Assembly (NCBI GenBank): GCA_022410635.1
Contig: JAJVDF010000587.1
Span: 273,686-337,685 of the forward strand
DNA: 64,000 nucleotides
Origin: Tretioscincus oriximinensis
Taxonomy: Eukaryota > Chordata > Lepidosauria > Squamata > Gymnophthalmidae
Direction of reading: 5' to 3'
Every line of letters begins with the position of its first letter. Position 1 is the stretch's first letter. The notes under the pieces were generated by a model that saw only the letters and a program-made list of their open reading frames with translations, did no database searches and was not told the origin of the DNA. The position numbers were made by a program, and so were the translations under genes. Of the stretch, positions 54,629-64,000 are shown piece by piece.

Positions 54629-55430
54629 GAACATTAATTAAATGGGACAGCACATTGTCATGGAAATTCCTGACAGAATTAGGCTACCTTCCGTTGTTCA
54701 CTTGGCAATTTTATTTATGGACTAATGCAAGATTTTCTTTTCTATGGCTCTTCTGATAACCTGAACATCCCTCAGAACACCCCAATAACAAGTAATGATA
54801 CAGTCAGCACAGAGAATCAGTATGGGACACAGCAACCGTTTTGCTTTTTACAATGGTCAGTGTGCTGCCTGGTTCTTCTGAGACAATTTTGTTGGAAGAA
54901 GGAACTGGGGCTATTTTAAGTGCATTTTTATTCTCTGATGTATCCCTTGAGTTCCCACCTAGAGAGTCACACATCTCAGACAGAGGAGAAAATAAGTCCT
55001 CTAGGATTGAGAGCACCTGAAATTTCAGGACGCAGAAACCAGTTTCCCATTTGCTGGTGAAAATTCCAAAGCACTCAAAACAATTCACACAGATTGTTGT
55101 GGTAATAATTGATTTTGTAACGTTGGTTCTGCGTTCTTCTTATCTTAAGCTGCATATTTAACGAGCAAGTGAAATAAAAATAAAAATCACAAACAAATGG
55201 ATGAAAGCAGGGGGGAGGAGGGAAAGGCCTCGGATAAGTGCCTTCCTAGGAAGGCTCCATTGAGGTTTATTTATATAAAATATTTATATACCATTTCTTA
55301 TTAAAACATAAACTCAAAATAGTATACAAAGAATGGAAACACAATTAAAATAAAGCATGGGGTAACAACAAACATTAATCCCGGGGAGACCTGAAAAAAG
55401 ATCTGAGATCTTCAATTGATGTCTTAAGAT
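54629..55430. other. Sequence without recognised gene
   Basis: A TTTATTTATATAAAATATTT run at 55267-55290 may be a decayed L2-type tail on the complement. Confidence 0.3.
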
Positions 55431-55432
55431 TA

Positions 55433-55824
55433 AGGTCCCGTGCAACATGGAAATGAGTGAAATCTGCAATATAAAAGCGATTGCAGATTTCACTGGGAAA
55501 AAGAGGAGACATGCCTTTTGCTGGATCCACATGGACCTGGCATGAGGCTGACAAGACGAAGCCAGAAGATTGAGCTGCGCATTCCCAACCAGCTGCGATC
55601 CTGCAGTCCTGTTGGCTGGCGTCTTCTCACACTGATCTCGCTAATGGAGGAAACAGGCATTTCGCCATGGAGTCAGAAAAGATCAGCAACAGGAGATTCA
55701 TCTTCTATTCCAGATCTTTTCCAAACGCATAGAGAAGCCTTCATTAAGATGTATGGCTGGGCAGTGAAGATGTCTTAATGTCGCGACAAGAATCTGGTAA
55801 AGTTTTTGTCATGTGCTTACAGCC
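55433..55824 (+). mobile_element. TIR element family V, copy 2
   Basis: The left AGGTCCCGTGCAACATG and the complement of the right CATGTGCTTACAGCC are inverted; TA flanks both (55431-55432, 55825-55826). Partner of 21878-22225. The termini resemble those of families H and Z. Confidence 0.6.
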
Positions 55825-55860
55825 TATGAGTATTGTATAGGCTCCAAACTCTTTATCCAA

Positions 55861-56000
55861 TATTCTCCTGATTAGCTTCCACACTCCTACGTGAAGCCAA
55901 CTGGGTGACCTTGGTTAGTCACAGTTATTCAGAGTTCTCTCAGACCCATCTACTCCACAAGGTGTCTGTTGTGAAAGGATCATAAACTACTTTGAGTCCT
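55861..56000 (+). mobile_element. SINE A, copy 5 (headless)
   Basis: It starts at TTCCACACTCCTACGTGAAG, followed by CAACTGGGTGACCTTGG and CACAAGGTGTCTGTTGTGAA. The tRNA-like head is missing. Confidence 0.7.
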
Positions 56001-56047
56001 TCGCTGTCATTTCCCTTCCTCCTTCCCCACCTTCACACTAAGAAAGA

Positions 56048-56450
56048 GAATGAGGCCTGTGGCCAGGAGTGGTTTATTTGGTTTAAAGAAACGTCACTTC
56101 AACTTTTTCACCCAGAGGGTCATGGGCCTGTGGAATTTACTTCCTGAAGAGGTAGTGGTAGCTAATAGCTTGGATAGTTTCAAGACAGGACTAGACAGGT
56201 TTATGGACACTAAGGGTATAAATGGATACTAGGATAGTTGTCTGGATGTCGCCTCCAGGATGGAGCAACAGGCAGCACTCTTGAAATACCATTTGCAGGG
56301 ACTCATGAACAGGAGCATATTTTGCTTTCCTCTGTTTGGACTGCCCAGGTGCATCTGGTGGGCCTCTGTGTGACGCAGAATGCTGGACTTGATGGGATCT
56401 GGCCTGATCCAGTATGGCTCTTCTTATGTTCTTATGTTCTTTTGTTCAAT
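56048..56450 (+). mobile_element. CR1 LINE ORF2 C-terminus and 3' end
   Basis: The frame 56050-56232 reads HFNFFTQRVMGLWNLLPEEV then VVANSLDSFKTGLDRFM, the hallmark end of CR1 ORF2. The 3' UTR has CAGGATGGAGCAACAGGC, CCATTTGCAGGGACTCATGA, GACGCAGAATGCTGGACTTG and ends in CTTCTTATGTTCTTATGTTC. Confidence 0.88.
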
Positions 56451-56874
56451 TAGTGGCTAGAATTAGGTTGGGGCCCAGAACTGCTTGCTGGTCTCATGCT
56501 CTGGTTGCCCAGGAGGAAACCCTAAGAACCCAAATGTATCCAGATCAAAGATGAATCAGTAAAGCTAAGCATATTCATTGTAAACATTTTATAGCAACAG
56601 GGAATTTCATTCAGATTTCCTTTTCCTAATTATCACTATCTGATAAATAGTTAATCCCAGACTCAGTCTGTTTGCTGCAATAAAAAGAGCAAGTAGGAAC
56701 AGGTGAAGACTTTCTAGTAAGCTTTAAGAGGGGCAGGGATCGTGGGACAGTCCAGACATCATTTATTTATTCCATTATATTGCAAATCCTGTAATAAAGC
56801 ATGGATATTCCAGGCAGGGCTTTATTCTGAAATATCCAAGTCAAGTGGAACAAGTAGGTGGATGTTTAGATGAA
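56451..56874. other. Sequence without recognised feature
   Basis: No frame or repeat partner. Confidence 0.35.
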
Positions 56875-57282
56875 GGCTGCGTGCACACCACGACATAAAA
56901 ACTGGTATAAAATTATATTCTGGAATATAGCTGTCTGTGCACATGAAACGTCCGTATTCCATGACCAATAGCTCACATCGCTCCTTGATCTCATCGCAGT
57001 GCAGGCCGAGGCTTTGTTTTGGGTTTTTTTTACTCACAACAGCCTATGGAAACAACTGCTGCGTTCTTGGTTGTTTCATCCTCCCGTGTCAAATTTGTGC
57101 ACATGCTTGCACGCTGCCACAAATGTGAGAGGACGGGGCTCTCCTGAATATACCCGCAATAATTTATTCTGGGATGAATGGTGTTTGCTGCGGAACAACT
57201 GCTCAAAAACACGTAACCTGTGTGCTGGAGTCTTCCTCATCTCACCTCGATCGAGTTAGAAATATGCTGTGAGCACGCAGCC
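56875..57282. mobile_element. TIR element family Z, copy 3
   Basis: Ends GGCTGCGTGCACACCACGAC and the complement of CTGTGAGCACGCAGCC. Shares inner GGAATATAGC, CTCACAACAGC and GCAATAATTTATTCTGGGA with copy 2. Confidence 0.68.
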
Positions 57283-57339
57283 AAAGACTTAGTTTTTATT
57301 GCTGGATTCAAGAAATTGGTAGGGACAGCAGCAGTGGCA

Positions 57340-57560
57340 GACAATGCTGGGAAATCTCACAGCAGAAGCCCCGAAATCTTAGGTATTCTTCTCCGCATAT
57401 GGAAAATCCTGCCATTCCCAGAAACAGAGATCAGAAGTGATGTCATTGTGATGTCATTGCTGCCCCTCAGGGTGCCCTTTCCATAAGCAGGCGCCAGAAG
57501 TGACATCACAGCAGTGCCACTTCTGGCCCTGGCACATTCCTCGTTCATCGTTGTACAAGA
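57340..57560 (+). repeat. TGACATCA-rich repeat (fragment of hAT-like long element)
   Basis: It carries AGATCAGAAGTGATGTCATT, GTGATGTCATTGCTGCCCC and GCCAGAAGTGACATCACAGC in the order of 22850-23000. The ends are lost. Confidence 0.6.
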
Positions 57561-58494
57561 ACTCATACTTTGTGCAGGAATGGACAATCTGATAAAACAT
57601 ACAAGATCCTCATACTGGCCGCTGTGGCTTACCTTTCAGTGGTCACAAAGAAGTTGTGCCAAGGCTATTCCAGAACAAAATGGCACGATTTTCCTGTTTG
57701 TCATAGACTTTCTTCTAAAATTATGTGGCCTCAGTGACAAAAATATTGTCCCCATTACAATGGTGGTGATGTTGAAAGTATTGGGTTAAGGAGCAAAGCT
57801 GATCTAATTTAATTCTCTGAATGAAGTTAAATGATAGAATGATGTTATTTTTAATTAATATTATTTAAAAAACAGCAAATTACAGCGCAAGGCAACATAT
57901 ATTATGCAAACCTAAACATGCTAAACATCCAACCACTATTGTCTGTACTTCATAATGAGCATCTTCCAGCAGAATTATCTATTCTTGGCTGCGATAATAG
58001 AAATGTTTGATGTGCTGACAGCTCTGTTTCCTCCACACCAATTTATTCTCCAAGTCTATGATGCAAAATGAGCCTAGTAAGTATATCCCCACATAAGATT
58101 TTATTTTAGCTCAGGAGAAAAAAAAAATTCAAATTAAATCAAACATCTTCACACTTATGCTTTAAATGTATGACAGGTTCCTTAGCAGAAAATATTTGCA
58201 TAGCATTTAAAAACCTTTGGAAGTAACTGCGATCTCATCTCATTTAGGCATGTCACCCTGATATACAATCATTTGGAATGAAGTGTCAGTCGGCAGACGA
58301 AGATGTAAGGCAGTATTGACTTGGTTTCAATTGAAGGAGTTGCTGTCAGTCTCTGCGTTGGCCTTTAGTGACATAACGAGGCAGGCTAGGAGCAAATCAA
58401 ACCTTTCCTTGACAACATACATGGTTGCCTTTCCCCTCTTTACACTCAGGCTGCAAAACAAGCCTTTCAAACCCCCCTGAAATTTGGATGGCTT
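57561..58494. other. Sequence without recognised gene
   Basis: The frame to 57789 continues from the repeat and is not considered coding. Segment 57840-58150 is AT-rich. Confidence 0.35.
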
Positions 58495-58502
58495 GCTTAG
58501 AT

Positions 58503-58658
58503 CAGCAATGTCAAACTGATGGCCCTCCAGATGTTTCTGAACCACAATTCCCAACATTCCCTTCCACTGCCAGCACTGGCCCCACTTTGCTAAACCAAAT
58601 GGAATGTTGGGAGTTGTGGTTCAGGAACATCTGGAGGGCCACCAGTTTGACATCAGTG
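58503..58658. mobile_element. Palindromic hAT MITE (156 bases) with perfect 8-base duplication
   Basis: It is an almost complete inverted repeat: CAGCAATGTCAAACTG, TGGCCCTCCAGATGTT and CTGAACCACAA arms pair with the right half ending CATCAGTG. GCTTAGAT flanks both sides exactly (58495-58502, 58659-58666). Non-coding. Confidence 0.93.
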
Positions 58659-58739
58659 GCTTAGATGGCAGGTTCAACACAGACCTGGGCAAAGTCCTAA
58701 GGATGTGAGGATCACGTGGCCTTGAGAATCTCAAATGGG

Positions 58740-58960
58740 GTGGGGGGCAGGCCTGACTTTGCTCTTTCTGGCCATGCCCCTTTTTTGGTCATATGACTCT
58801 CGCCCATCACTAAGGTGACATCCCAGAACCACACCAGGAAACGACAGAACAGGAAAAGGGTCAGGACTGGAAGTCATGTGGCTAAAAAGGGCTGGGGCTG
58901 AAGGTCATCTGACCAAGAAAGGGTTGGACCAAGGGGAGGGAGAAACTCGTATGATTGAAT
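58740..58960 (-). repeat. E-box-rich dispersed repeat (copy 2)
   Basis: The complement matches 3240-3310: CAGATGACCTTCAGCCCCAG, CCCTTTTTAGCCACATGAC. It holds GTCATATGAC, GTCATGTGGC and GTCATCTGACC words. Confidence 0.5.
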
Positions 58961-59054
58961 TTCTCCCTCATACCGAAGCCTGGGATGGGCAGGAACCTCA
59001 TGTGTGTACGGGAAACTCGTTCCATTTCACAGCATTGCCTTGACCTACATGATC

Positions 59055-59300
59055 TAGGGGCACAGTGGTGCAGAAGTTAAGAACTTCAACCTTTCAGCAG
59101 AGAAAGTCTGTGTGTCTGCTGTGGAGAGGAGTGAGTGCCCTCTATTGGCCTTAGCTTCAACCAGTCTAGCTGTTCAAAAGCAAAGCAATTTGCAAGTAGA
59201 TGAGTAGGTGCCATCACAGTGTGATGGGGAAGGTAAAATGTAAGTCTTCGGACGAAAATAGCTTGCATGCTGCTTTGAGTCCCTTTGCCTCCTTGCCTCA
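59055..59300 (+). mobile_element. SINE B, copy 6 (with head)
   Basis: The head GGGGCACAGTGGTGCAGAAG is followed by TTAAGAACTTCAACC, TGTGTGTCTGCTGTGGAGAG, CCAGTCTAGCTGTTCAAAAG, GATGGGGAAGGTAAAATGTA and TGCTTTGAGTCCCTTTGCC. Confidence 0.78.
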
Positions 59301-59457
59301 GTTTTAAATGATTTGTTGGGGATACTGCATTATATATTTTTCCACATCTTGCATAACACCTATCCCTGTTGTAGCTACTAGTAGCAGAAGGTACGTTCAG
59401 ACAGGAAGTGCAAATTTTGCTATGACGTACTGTCATAAACAGCATCTCAACACCTTG

Positions 59458-59970
59458 TTGGTCCATTGTCCCAGGGCTTGGAAGCTGCAGTTAGTGCAGA
59501 ATGTAGCATCCAGGCTGGACCAACTGGCTGGATACACATCACACCAGTCTTGAAAGAGCGGCACTGGCTGCCAATTTGGTACCGAGCCCAATTCAGGGTA
59601 TTAACTTTAACCTTTAAAGCCCTAAATGACATGGGTCCCAAATGTCTAAAGGAATACCTTCTCCCATACCAACCTGACAATGTCTTAAGATCTGCAGGGA
59701 AGGCCCTCCCAATTGTCCACCACTCTCGGTAGCAAAGAGCATGGGACCACTGGCAGCCCCCAGACTATGGTACAGTCTCCCCCTAGAAGTGTGCCCATCA
59801 TTATATTTAAATTGGCCTTTGGCTGGGTGTGTGTGTGTGTGTGTGTGGTGGCACAGGGCTCTCTTTCTTACTGCACGGTACTATTGTTGGTTAATTCAGT
59901 TTTTTCTGTTCACCATCCTGAGACCTTTGGGTACAGGGTTGTATAGAAATGCAGATAAATAAATAAAATG
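59458..59970 (+). mobile_element. L2 LINE 3' end
   Basis: It has TTGGAAGCTGCAGTTAGTGC, GGCACTGGCTGCCAATTTGG, AACCTTTAAAGCCCTAAATG, AGGAATACCTTCTCCCATAC, then a (GT)n run (59827-59847), GAGACCTTTGGGTACAGGGT and an (AAAT) tail. Frames 59466-59732 give KERHWLPIWYRAQFRVLTLT then KALNDMGPKCLKEYLLPYQP, the L2 C-terminal signature. Confidence 0.88.
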
Positions 59971-60807
59971 TGGTGGTTTGATTCCAAAATGTGGAATACT
60001 GGGGATGGGAAGAAATGTTAGGTTCTGACTATCAAAGTGAATTACCGTCCATGAGATTAGTGTAGATTATGGTCTGTTGCTGTAAATGGGCAATTCATTC
60101 TATTGCTGTGAATCTGCAAAGAGAGGATTGTGTTGTTCTACGTGTATGTTAGGGCGTGGGGTGGAGAGACCTGAGAGCAGATGCATCTGTGGTGGTGTCC
60201 TTCCCACATTGCTAGGTACATCTCCATATGTACATGTTTGGCAAAACTGGCAACCAATAAAGCATCAAATAAGTTATTTTTCAGGAAAGTGTCTTTGATT
60301 TCTCAGACGGTGCACTCTTTGGCAGAAGCAATGCACCATGGAAAATGAGTTGGCCCCACAAAGATAAACAGAGTTACAGCCTAAAAGAGAGGAAATGCTT
60401 TTTAGCAAGTGTGTTAAGAGGGAACTTGTAATGTACAAAAGGTTCTGAACTGTTCAGTGTGCAACGGTAGACAAGCATATTGGCCAAAGGAAGCTAATGT
60501 TTTGAAAAACACAGGATAGATCTTCAGGGCTTCTGACAATTAGTGGAACATTGCAGCTCCTGTTACTGCACGTAATCTGATATCTCACTGTCTAGCATTC
60601 TTTCTTTCCAATGTACTGAGAAAGCAATCCAAACCCCTGCAGTCTCCTCAGCAGAATCACCAACAAACTTTCTCCTTTCATAGCTGAAAATTAGCAGAAA
60701 TCATTTTCATTCAACCAGTTTGCTGTTGGAACATGCATTGTGGAACCCAAAACATGAACTTCTCTCTTGTGCCCTGTACTCATTGAGCCTTATTCTGGGT
60801 TATACGC
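59971..60807. other. Sequence without recognised gene
   Basis: No exon or repeat features recognised. Confidence 0.35.
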
Positions 60808-61020
60808 CAGTCTGGTGTAGTGGTTGGCGTATCAGAATCTTATATGGAAGTCTCCCAGATTGATTCTGCACTTCTTCACAAAAGCCAGCTGGATGACCTT
60901 GGGCTAGTCACAGTTCTTCAGAGCTCTCTCAGCCCCACCTATTTCACAAGGTGTCTGTTGTGAAAAGAAAAACAGAATGTTATGTAGGCTAATTTGATTC
61001 CCTTTGGATTGAAAAAAATG
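60808..61020 (+). mobile_element. SINE A, copy 6
   Basis: CCAGTCTGGTGTAGTGGTTG head, mutated B box (AGATTGATTCT), CAGCTGGATGACCTTGGGCT CORE and CACAAGGTGTCTGTTGTGAA; the L2-like tail is diverged. Confidence 0.82.
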
Positions 61021-61033
61021 GGATATAACCTGA

Positions 61034-61181
61034 CACCTCTTTTCTCCCTTTCCTTCCCCTTTTTCTCCCTTTCCTCCTCTTTCTTCTTTTCCTTCCTCCT
61101 TCTTTTTTCCTTCTCCTCCTTTTTCTTTTTTTCCTTCCTTTTTTCCTTCTCCTTTTCCTCCACATCATTCCTCTTCTTCTA
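61034..61181. repeat. Polypyrimidine tract (about 148 bases)
   Basis: The plus strand is almost all C and T (TTTCTCCCTTTCCTTCCCCT and similar), giving the mirror Lys/Glu-rich frame on the complement. Confidence 0.9.
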
Positions 61182-61378
61182 ATATCTTGGGACAGAGCTT
61201 AGCCATCCACATGCCAGTGTAGACCATGGCAGTCCCCATTCGGGAGATAAATTTCAAGATACACACCAGAATAAGGCTTACTGAGGCTGTAACTCTGGGC
61301 CCTAATGGAGCTTTTAAAGGGGGATATATCAGAAGTTTTACCTCTTGGTGCAGGAAAGGGGCATCTGATGGGCTAGAG

Positions 61379-61561
61379 TAGGCTGACCAGATGACCTCTT
61401 TTGGGGGGGGGTTGAAAACCCATTTTTAGGGTACCTCTCATTTTTTTCTGAGAAAAAAATGTAAAAAAAAATTAAAAAAATATTTTTTTGAAAAGAATTT
61501 CCTCNGAAAAAAACTGGGAGGCACCCCACCCACACATAAAAGAGGTCATCTGGTCAGCCTA
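61379..61561. mobile_element. TIR element family T, copy 5
   Basis: Ends TAGGCTGACCAGATGACCTC and the complement of AGGTCATCTGGTCAGCCTA. Inside: GTTGAAAACCC, CTGGGAGGCACCCC. The flanks (…TAGAG / GAGAG…) share GAG only. Confidence 0.72.
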
Positions 61562-62451
61562 GAGAGCATGTGCTGTATCCACAGACCACCTCACTTTCTT
61601 CTCTTGCAGATTCCAAAACAAGGCAACAAAGGTTCACCTCTTCNGAGCGATCCCTCCTTAATAGATATTTTCTAGAGATTTCCTAGTGCAAAGGCATGTA
61701 ATTTGGTAATCATGCAACTTGGAAATTGCACAAAACTCAGGCACCATTAATAAACAAATACAGATGGGGTGGTGAGAAAGGGAAAGAGAACATACTCATG
61801 GGCTGGGTTCCTACAATGAGATATCCAGTCTGTGGGGCTACAACCCCTGAGGCCAATGAAATTTTTGTGGGGATGCTGAAATGAAGAAGAAATGGGATTG
61901 GGAATGAAAGAGAGTGGTAGAGGAAATTTCAGTTCACCTTGCAGTGTTCCAAACAGCTTCTTTTGCCCCCGTGTGCATGCAGCCAAGCAGAATGAATGGA
62001 TTANGCTCATGTCAGTGAAATAAACCATGTCTTGGTCACACCTTTATTTTTAAAGTTCCTTCAGTTCTGAAGAATAGGCTTAATCCCTTTTTTCTGGAGT
62101 AAGCTCCATACTACAGGATTTGAAATGAACTGAAGAAGGTTTAAAGTAAGGAGGTGACCACAGCCTCAGTTCATTTAAAAACCAAAGTTTACTGTGCATT
62201 TTCAGACCTCTGAAATCGAAACCAGTGGAGCTGTGTTTGCCTACAGCTCTTTGTTGGGTTGTGGCCAGTAATGTATTTAGGCCTGGGATGCCAGTATGTT
62301 AGCCAGGTTATTGGCTAGCATCAGTTACTGAAAAAACCCTTCTTGGATTCTAGTTTCTGGTTTTTGCTTCCAGGGATTTTAAATGTTTGAAATAGATTCA
62401 AGCTCCAGCTGCTTTTATTCTCCCTGAAATTCACCTGGTGCATTTTGAAGC
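61562..62451. other. Sequence without recognised gene
   Basis: No frame, TIR or tail recognised; two isolated Ns. Confidence 0.35.
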
Positions 62452-63316
62452 TGCTGGGATTTCCCCCTGGGACACATATTAGGAATAAAATATATTATTA
62501 ATATCAAATATATCTGTCTGGACCAAAGCTACCAAAGTGAGGCCTCTGGGTAATTTTCTTGAAAATTTTCCTTGGTCAAGCTGACCTTTGCTCAACCTCA
62601 GGAACCTACTTAATCTTTTTCCTCTCCCTAGGGGCACCTGTGAATGGTAGCCCCTGACTAATGGCCTTACTGACAAAGGGCCAATTAATCCCATCTAGTT
62701 TCAGGGAAGTCAACTGTTTGCTTTTCACTAAGGCAGACTTGACTCCTGCTGGGAATCTCACTTTGGCAACATAGCCTGAAGCTTGCCCTATTGTCCAAAA
62801 GGGAAGCCACTATTTACTCTTTTCTACCTTTCTGTAGACACTGCTATCTCCTCTTTGTTTGATATCAATCAAGGGTCATCAGAGTTTGGGCCCTTGGTAT
62901 GATTCATTTTCCTGTCATGGATTTGATTGACAGGGGATCACAATGGTAGCTAAAGATCCAGTCATTAGTCACACCACACACACACCTCTTCCCCTATTGG
63001 TTACTGTACCCAGGCTGCGCCCCCTTGGGAGGGGGCATAACGCATCATGTGTGACATCAGAGACCCACGTTGGGTATCCTCCGCCCTTTTTACCCNTCAT
63101 AATTTTAAACACGCCTTCTGATATTGTAATCAATAAAAGTTGAAGTTTTGGGACCTTCTGGAGGATTCCATGACCCGTGGACCTCCTAGGATCTCCTGTT
63201 GCCCTGAAGCGTCGTCCGTGTGCATATTATTTTGAGGCAGGTGATACGGACCCCAGGGCAAGCTACCTCACGTCACCACTCAGTCATTGGTTATCGGGAC
63301 AGCCGGTTCTCGATAA
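62452..63316 (+). mobile_element. Solo LTR, family A, copy 4 (about 865 bases)
   Basis: It starts TGCTGGGATTTCCCCCTGGG and is collinear with the complement of 33266-34135 throughout (GTCAAGCTGACCTT, TGATATCAATCAAGGGTCAT, CGCCCCCTTGGGAGGGGGC, AATCAATAAAAGTTG, GAAGCGTCGTCCGTGTGC, CTCAGTCATTGGTTATCG). AATAAA at about 63133 is the polyadenylation signal. The right border is set by alignment; no matching duplication is seen. Confidence 0.82.
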
Positions 63317-64000
63317 AAGACACTGTTGCAAAATGCAATGTATCTCTCATTTTCAAGATCACATTAGGCAATAAACAACTGAAGCACTCTGAAAAATCCA
63401 AACACTCAGCTTGTAACCAAGAGAGCNCTCTTCTTTCGTTCTTTGATTGTCTTATATCCACAAAAACACAGTCCTCTAATGTGAAAGCTCAGCATTTTCT
63501 TTCCTGTTATAGGACCCGTTGTTTTAAACTTGCAAAATTTATAATGCTCTTTTTCAAACAACACAGATGTTACTTTGGCTACAACCAAGCCACAAAAAAC
63601 TACTGCCCTTTGCATTTTTGTTTAGCATCATTGGAAGACTCCCACCTTCCATGATTTTTTAGAGTTTGGAAACATATATTTTTCCTACCAGAAGAGTCTG
63701 TCCACAGATGGCTATGTATTTCCTTCTTCCATCAGCATCGGGATGGATACCATTTTCCGTATTCCCAGCACCCATGGAAAACAACCTAGGGGTTAAGGGG
63801 AATCTTTTCCCTCCGCTTTGTCTCAGGTTCTGATTGAATTTTCCACCAGTGCTGTGAATCAAGCAATGTAACCTCTCCTCTATCATTCCTCGCCATTCAC
63901 TATAACCACAGATTGGCGGGGGGGGGGGGGGTGTCGGTAGTTGGAGCCTTGGATTCGAGTTTGCACTTTTAATGGGTATGAAAAAATGATTTTTCACTTC
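63317..64000. other. Sequence without recognised gene
   Basis: A G-run of about 13 lies at 63918-63931. Frames here do not show coding features. Confidence 0.35.

Noticed and set aside
57514..57789. 91-codon frame
   Set aside because: It begins inside the TGACATCA-rich repeat; no splice signals or recognisable protein features.
60939..61182. Lys/Glu-rich complement frame and Phe/Ser-rich plus frame
   Set aside because: Both are translations of the polypyrimidine tract.
62447..63321. 5-base duplication for LTR A copy 4
   Set aside because: GAAGC and AAGAC do not match; the border is taken from alignment with copy 2 only.
63220..63654. 144-codon plus frame
   Set aside because: It starts in LTR family A and crosses the LTR border into unrelated sequence.

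Overview
This window looks like part of a vertebrate nuclear genome, most likely a lepidosaur (squamate reptile). The signs are an AT-leaning intergenic or intronic background, CR1, L2 and L1 LINE remnants side by side, a tRNA-headed CORE/MIR-type SINE with an L2-like tail, many short hAT and other TIR elements, and solo LTRs. The taxon is inferred from repeat types only; species level cannot be read. Scattered single N bases and one 310-base N run (45109-45418) mark a draft assembly. There are no bacterial-style genes, operons, CRISPR arrays or intact RNA genes.

Gene content is very sparse. The one well-supported coding segment is a first coding exon at 52158-52574 (+): a pyrimidine-rich acceptor, a 270-base 5' UTR part, an ATG in a strong Kozak context at 52428, 49 codons, and a consensus donor. 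Its peptide has a basic segment followed by a P-L-x-x-L-x-x-x-F-E pattern resembling short motifs of the actin-binding LIMA1/XIRP2 proteins; the gene is not firmly identified. Everything downstream to 64000 would be its first coding intron. A weaker pair of possible small exons lies at 39450-39653.

Layout. 1-8450: L1 and other LINE remnants, a TIR element with TAGGCTGACC ends, a CORE-SINE and an unclassified acidic ORF. 8451-20700: TIR elements, CR1 3' ends, a purine tract and a 549-base solo LTR with GTAAA target duplication (18366-18914). 20700-34320: L2, a long hAT-like element, two copies of one solo LTR family (23417-24129, 33266-34135), and a 640-base LTR present as an inverted pair (27188-27826 and 29185-29837), one inside an L2 and one inside an L1. 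34320-45610: a CR1 split by a TIR element with an 8-base target duplication, an L1 with an open ORF2 end, and an L2 split by a hAT element that holds the assembly gap. 45610-64000: two more LTR copies, an L2 nested with a SINE and a hAT element, a 27-base-arm hairpin, the coding exon, and further SINE, CR1, L2 and TIR copies.

The elements interact mainly as insertions into one another. Several insertions are proven from the sequence alone by target-site duplications and by host repeats that resume after them, so a relative order of activity can be read: L2, CR1 and L1 are older hosts; the LTR, hAT and TIR families are later. Stretches of ordinary single-copy sequence hold AT-rich, homeobox-motif-like blocks that are candidate conserved non-coding elements.
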